DNA of 33,930 nucleotides from contig QLTU01000008.1 in assembly GCA_003268905.1 (NCBI GenBank), positions 103,931 to 137,860 on the forward strand. Direction: 5' to 3'. Origin of the DNA: Acidovorax defluvii (GTDB taxonomy: Bacteria; Pseudomonadota; Gammaproteobacteria; Burkholderiales; Burkholderiaceae_C). Shown here piece by piece: positions 33,764-33,930 of the stretch (its first letter is position 1; each line of letters begins with the position of its first letter). Position numbers and translations under genes: made by a program. Below the pieces are notes generated by a model, which made no database searches, was not told where the DNA came from, and saw only the letters and a list, made by a program, of their open reading frames with translations.

Positions 33764-33930
33764 ATGAGTTCCAAGCAGACCATTCTGGATCGCGAGTTGT
33801 TCACGCAGGCACTTCGCCACATGGGTGAGGAAGACCTGCTCTACCTCAACCGGATGGTGGTCGAGCGTTTGAACCTGCTGGCCCAGGCCAGGAGCACGGT
33901 GGAGCTGGCACAGTTCGCCGAGGGTGACCT
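33764..33930 (+). CDS. Conserved small protein of unknown function (runs off window)
   Basis: From an ATG at 33764 the frame stays open to the window end (55 codons) and reads MSSKQTILDRELFTQALRH, then MGEEDLLYLNRMVVERLNLLAQ, then ELAQFAEGD. The helical segment with LNRMVVERLNLL followed by a 'FxxGD' turn resembles a family of small proteins with an N-terminal helix and a C-terminal SH3/KOW-like barrel, but the diagnostic part is outside the window. It is divergent from the greB fragment. No function is proposed. Confidence 0.65.
   Translation, partial: MSSKQTILDRELFTQALRHMGEEDLLYLNRMVVERLNLLAQARSTVELAQFAEGD

Overview
The window reads as chromosome of a high-GC betaproteobacterium, most likely a member of the Comamonadaceae (Acidovorax-like). 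This is inferred from the housekeeping gene order (fkpB-ispH; yicC / gmk-rpoZ-spoT; hemW-rdgB-rph with a kinase/phosphatase pair), from the protein sequences, and from a short palindromic intergenic repeat seen in five or six places. No database search was possible.

Layout. 1-6.7 kb: a tRNA-Ser(CGA), serS, a PLP-dependent Ser/Thr dehydratase-like enzyme, a CBS-pair protein, the ispH-fkpB operon, radC, and an Smr-domain gene that appears frameshifted. 6.7-12.1 kb: a type III restriction-modification operon on the minus strand with an unusual build. Its order is mod, then a HEPN (HI0074/HepT-type) gene, then res, and the Res protein carries an N-terminal MNT nucleotidyltransferase domain. A HepT/MntA-type toxin-antitoxin pair therefore seems to be built into the restriction system, with the antitoxin-like enzyme fused to the nuclease/helicase. 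This is the most interesting object in the window. 12.2-16.1 kb: a CpdB-like lipoprotein phosphoesterase, a DUF3334/CheX-like gene, a second tRNA-Ser (TGA) with a terminator, and a small secreted DUF4124-like protein.

16.2-23.0 kb: an arsenic island. A minus-strand operon arsR-arsI-gapdh-arsJ-arsC-acr3 faces a divergent arsA. Together the genes cover three routes: reduction of arsenate and efflux of arsenite (ArsC, ACR3, probably ArsA), conversion of arsenate to 1-arseno-3-phosphoglycerate and its export (GAPDH plus ArsJ), and C-As bond cleavage of trivalent organoarsenicals (ArsI). Two operator-like inverted repeats lie inside predicted promoters (before arsR and before the GAPDH gene), and a terminator-like hairpin separates arsC from acr3.

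23.0-33.9 kb: a small membrane protein and a divergent I78-type inhibitor lipoprotein, then the minus-strand run Ser/Thr kinase, PP2C phosphatase, rph, rdgB, hemW. Divergent from it are yicC, gmk, rpoZ and spoT. After spoT, on the opposite strand, lies a C-terminal-only greB remnant, and the window ends inside a conserved small gene. No gene-free stretch exceeds 300 bases. No CRISPR array, integrase or transposase was seen.
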